The position numbers were made by a program, and so were the translations under genes. DNA of 41,537 nucleotides from Planctomycetaceae bacterium (GTDB lineage Bacteria > Planctomycetota > Planctomycetia > Pirellulales > Pirellulaceae): NCBI GenBank assembly GCA_007121535.1, contig SKKK01000173.1:1-41537 (forward strand), in the 5' to 3' direction. Shown one piece after another: positions 41,296 to 41,537 of the stretch (the first letter of the stretch is position 1; the number at the start of each line of letters is the position of its first letter). The notes under the pieces were generated by a model. That model was not told the DNA's origin, did not search any database, and saw only the letters and a program-made list of their open reading frames with translations.

Positions 41296-41537
41296 ATGCT
41301 GATGACTGACCAAACCGATAATCTGCCGAATGACCTACCCGGCGGGGCGACGCCCCAGGCCGCGACGATGGACGACGTGTTCGGCACGACGCTGGCTGAC
41401 AGCGATTCGCCCGGCGACACGCTCGCGGAGTACGCGTATCTGGGGCTCGGACGGATCGTGACCGAAGATTATGTTCAGCCGCAAGTGAAGCTGAACTACG
41501 ACAGCGGCACGCCCGGCGACTACGCCGGCTTCGACCG
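41296..41537 (+). CDS. RHS/YD-repeat protein segment, partial at the right edge
   Basis: The frame from ATG 41296 (or 41302) is open to the window end. It starts MTDQTDNLPNDLPGGATPQA without resemblance, then GDTLAEYAYLGLGRIVTEDY, VQPQVKLNYDSGTPGDYAGF and D. The second part resembles planctomycete RHS-repeat proteins (EYxYLGLxRIVxEDYxxPxVxLxYDxGTPGxYxGFDRFGRV). These are large secreted or surface proteins with repeated YD motifs. Here only an internal stretch appears, so the start may be artificial and the gene a remnant. The rest lies beyond the edge. Confidence 0.5.
   Translation, partial: MLMTDQTDNLPNDLPGGATPQAATMDDVFGTTLADSDSPGDTLAEYAYLGLGRIVTEDYVQPQVKLNYDSGTPGDYAGFD

Overview
The window looks like a chromosomal segment of a planctomycete (Planctomycetota, probably Pirellulales-like). 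This is inferred from several things: a formylglycine-type sulfatase, Tat-exported sugar isomerase/epimerase proteins starting with RRxFL motifs, a secreted PGIGDR-repeat protein of the planctomycete 'mu-protocadherin-like' type, an ABC permease fused to a CPBP protease, an M28-PDZ peptidase, and many dispersed palindromic repeats. No rRNA, tRNA or CRISPR array was recognised.

Left part (1-6.4 kb): a decayed metabolic region. It starts with the first codons of a REP-associated Y1 transposase (minus strand, running off the edge) and a tandem repeat upstream of it. Next come remnants of acetate kinase and a glycogen debranching enzyme joined by an ATGA overlap, and a scrap of an XRE regulator. 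An intact phosphofructokinase follows, flanked by two direct copies of a palindromic repeat (R2). Then come a glutamate decarboxylase lacking about 36 active-site residues and a frameshifted FadL-like porin. A second palindromic repeat family (R1) occurs three times between 1 and 16 kb.

Middle part (6.4-22 kb): a minus-strand STAS / large sulfatase / DUF1254 operon, then a cluster of toxin-antitoxin genes (one intact RHH-MazF pair, one MazF truncated by other DNA, one collapsed ParE, one frameshifted AbrB-type antitoxin). The same stretch holds a GAF-PAS3-sigma54 activator, a SnoaL-like secreted protein, the repeat-rich surface protein, a multiply frameshifted secretin-like gene, and a C-terminal fragment of a second Y1 transposase.

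Right part (22-40 kb): well-preserved genes. A minus-strand operon encodes a Tat-exported sugar isomerase, a multi-zinc-ribbon protein and a 1299-residue exo-rhamnogalacturonan-lyase-like secreted protein with a C-terminal LamG-like domain. A plus-strand array of eight closely spaced genes (28.6-40.0 kb) follows. It encodes a zinc-type substrate-binding lipoprotein, an M28-PDZ peptidase, a hydroxypyruvate-isomerase-like protein, an ABC ATPase with a permease-CPBP fusion, an SO_0444-type metal permease with a C-terminal HMA domain, a glycyl-radical activase and a glycyl radical enzyme closely resembling trans-4-hydroxy-L-proline dehydratase (HypD). HypD in a planctomycete, next to metal efflux and peptide-breakdown functions, is the most interesting biological lead.

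Right edge (40.0-41.5 kb): the C-terminal 60-odd codons of a rho gene overlap the end of the glycyl radical enzyme gene convergently. They are followed by an IS66-type transposase N-terminus, an orphan antitoxin and RHS-type fragments. The many frameshifts could be real decay or, in some cases, assembly error; read mapping would decide.
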